From Methanobacteriota archaeon (GTDB lineage: Archaea > Thermoplasmatota > Poseidoniia > Poseidoniales > Poseidoniaceae), in assembly GCA_002726845.1 (NCBI GenBank), contig PBSP01000014.1:1-7685 (forward strand): a stretch of DNA of 7,685 bases, written 5' to 3'. The translations under genes and the position numbers were made by a program. The notes beneath the pieces were generated by a model. That model saw only the letters and a list, made by a program, of their open reading frames with translations. It was not told the origin of the DNA and ran no database searches. Positions 6,564-7,685 of the stretch are shown piece by piece (position 1 is the first letter of the stretch; every line of letters starts with the position of its first letter).

Positions 6564-7304
6564 ATGGCAATTAAGTGGGGTTGTAGGCCATGGAAAGTTT
6601 GGCGCAGTCATTGGAATAACAAAACAAAACTAGGCGGCTATCGACTACCCATTGCCCTAATCTGTGCCATAATCATCGGCTGTGGACTAGGATACTTAGC
6701 CATCAATAATCTTGCAGCATGGCGTGACTGGCAAGCATTCTCCCCACAGACAAAATTAGATGGTATGATACCATTTATTCCATGGATGATAGTACCATAT
6801 GCCACACTTTACCTGTATTATCCCATGGCAGCGATCCTGGGAATGAAAGATGAAGCAACTCAACGGGAGAATGTAATTTTCCACCAAATTATAATTCTGT
6901 TAACATGCGTTATTTTTGGGATTTTTCTACTAATGCCAGCAGAAGTAACCATTAGAAGTGAGGTATTTGAGGCGAAACTCGGTTTTTGGCAAACATGGTA
7001 TGATTTGCTTCACGTCGTTGACTCACCATGGAATGCTTGGCCCTCGTTACATATCGTTCAAAGTTTACTAGTTGTATTAGTCATCAATAGATGGTATAGC
7101 AAACACAAAAATAATTTTCTAATCTATGTTCTATGGGCTCTCTGGTCCCTACTTGCATTATCGATATTGGCTACCAAGCAACATTTTGTTTGGGACCTGA
7201 TAAGTGGTATCGGCGTTGCCGTTATTTCATGGAAATTTTGGCTGTTACCGGCATTAGACAGTTGTCAAAGTGAGTCATTGACAACATGCTTCAAAGAGTT
7301 ATAG
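6564..7304 (+). CDS. PAP2-superfamily membrane phosphatase/phosphotransferase
   Basis: This 246-residue integral membrane protein has about six membrane segments (near 27-47, 69-91, 105-124, 164-176, 184-203 and 212-230). The PAP2 catalytic core is visible: WPSLH (159-163, His163 the presumed general acid) and KQHFVWD (205-211, with nucleophile His207 and its partner Asp211). The spacing and the absence of a classic KxxxxxxRP motif resemble the Aur1/inositolphosphotransferase branch (PAP2_3). Such enzymes hydrolyse or transfer phosphate groups, usually of lipids, with the active site at the outer membrane face. The gap from the SPFH gene is 39 bases, larger than others in the run but without an obvious promoter. 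Its stop TAG directly abuts the stop of the opposing gene. Substrate is unknown; a lipid role or surface hydrolysis of phosphate esters are both possible. Confidence 0.75.
   Translation: MAIKWGCRPWKVWRSHWNNKTKLGGYRLPIALICAIIIGCGLGYLAINNLAAWRDWQAFSPQTKLDGMIPFIPWMIVPYATLYLYYPMAAILGMKDEATQRENVIFHQIIILLTCVIFGIFLLMPAEVTIRSEVFEAKLGFWQTWYDLLHVVDSPWNAWPSLHIVQSLLVVLVINRWYSKHKNNFLIYVLWALWSLLALSILATKQHFVWDLISGIGVAVISWKFWLLPALDSCQSESLTTCFKEL
7261..7285. terminator. hairpin at the convergent gene junction (possible terminator)
   Basis: GTTGTCAA (7261-7268) and TTGACAAC (7278-7285) form a perfect 8-bp inverted repeat around a 9-base loop, 16 bases before the PAP2 stop codon. Being symmetric, it could form in transcripts from both strands, just where two convergent genes meet without a spacer. 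No U-tract follows on either strand, so it does not look like a typical archaeal terminator; an mRNA 3'-end stabiliser or chance are alternatives. Confidence 0.3.
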
Positions 7305-7685
7305 TCAGCCGAAAACAGCACTAACTGCATCTCGGTTGGTCAAGTATAGTGTGAGACTGATTCCAGCCATTATCATCATCCATGAACCAACCATCTTAAT
7401 CATGCCTGTTGCTTGACGCAGGAAATTAATCATCACTTGACGCCCTAGTCCGACCAAGACAGTCACCGTAATCATCAATATTAGTAGACCCAGCATCAAA
7501 CCACCAATCCCAAGAGTTGTTGCGCTACCACCAAGAGTTCCCAAATAAAGCACGAACGGTAATACTGCAGCAGCTGTGCAATCAATTGAAGCGGCGGCAT
7601 ATCCTATACCGTAAAGATACATATTGCGTCTTGGTGTGAAAATCTCATCATCCTCTGTTGTGCTATATTTATCCACAAACCTCTG
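7305..7685 (-). CDS. ccdA: CcdA/DsbD-type thiol-disulfide membrane protein, C-terminal half (partial)
   Basis: The frame is open to the right edge, so the N-terminal part lies outside the window. The visible 126 residues consist of a hydrophilic acidic linker (TTEDDEIFTPRRN) and three membrane segments. The first, YGIGYAAASIDCTAAAVLPFVLYL, matches the second-half repeat of archaeal CcdA, in which a conserved cysteine near the start of the helix carries electrons across the membrane. Two more segments follow (GGLMLGLLILMITVTVLVGL and WMMIMAGISLTLYL). CcdA passes reducing power from cytoplasmic thioredoxin to extracytoplasmic thiols, for cytochrome c maturation or disulfide exchange. GTG 7676 would be a possible start, but the absence of the first three-helix half makes a partial gene more likely. 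It is convergent with the PAP2 gene and not part of the + strand run. Its exact role cannot be set from half the protein. Confidence 0.62.
   Translation of the reverse strand, partial: QRFVDKYSTTEDDEIFTPRRNMYLYGIGYAAASIDCTAAAVLPFVLYLGTLGGSATTLGIGGLMLGLLILMITVTVLVGLGRQVMINFLRQATGMIKMVGSWMMIMAGISLTLYLTNRDAVSAVFG

Noticed and set aside
32..7296. CTTTGAAGCATG at 32-43 and its reverse complement at 7285-7296, flanking the whole gene run.
   Set aside because: A 12-base match is expected about once by chance among all pairs in a window this size; no longer homology extends from it and no transposase or integrase is present.
7674..7676. GTG 7676 as a true start giving a complete 123-residue three-helix protein.
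   Set aside because: The frame stays open to the window edge, and the protein matches only the second half of a CcdA-type protein, with the interdomain linker in front; a partial gene is the simpler reading.

Overview
This window looks like chromosomal DNA from a marine euryarchaeon of the Thermoplasmatota side, most likely Marine Group II (Poseidoniales). The support is indirect. There is an archaeal-type regulator made of a helix-turn-helix (HTH) plus a ThiN domain, and a binding-protein lipobox of the form A-G-C-L-G. The first gene has no ribosome-binding site (leaderless style), while inner genes have good Shine-Dalgarno (SD) sites. Base composition is moderately AT-rich. No rRNA or marker gene is present, so the lineage call is an inference.

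Layout: positions 1-274 are largely non-coding, with perhaps the last codons of an upstream gene at 1-63. This region carries inverted repeats and a candidate promoter. From 275 to 7304 seven genes run on the + strand with very small gaps (-11, +9, -1, +7, +9 and +39 bases), consistent with one long transcript. They are thiR, thiB, thiP, thiQ, a basic all-helical protein, an SPFH-like coiled-coil protein with a C-terminal zinc ribbon, and a PAP2-type membrane phosphatase or phosphotransferase. From the right edge to 7305, on the - strand, lies the C-terminal half of a CcdA/DsbD-type membrane protein. Its stop codon directly abuts that of the PAP2 gene.

How the genes fit together: thiB, thiP and thiQ form a complete thiamine-type ABC importer, with a surface lipoprotein, a fused two-domain permease and an ATPase. 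ThiR is probably its own sensor and regulator: its ThiN domain should bind thiamine phosphate, and its HTH domain should bind palindromic DNA, plausibly the repeats just upstream. The next two genes (helical protein plus SPFH/zinc-ribbon protein) are the least explained part. They look like a membrane-associated scaffold pair and have no obvious thiamine role. The PAP2 gene could be lipid-related or could act on phosphate esters at the cell surface. I see no mobile element, CRISPR array, tRNA or rRNA.
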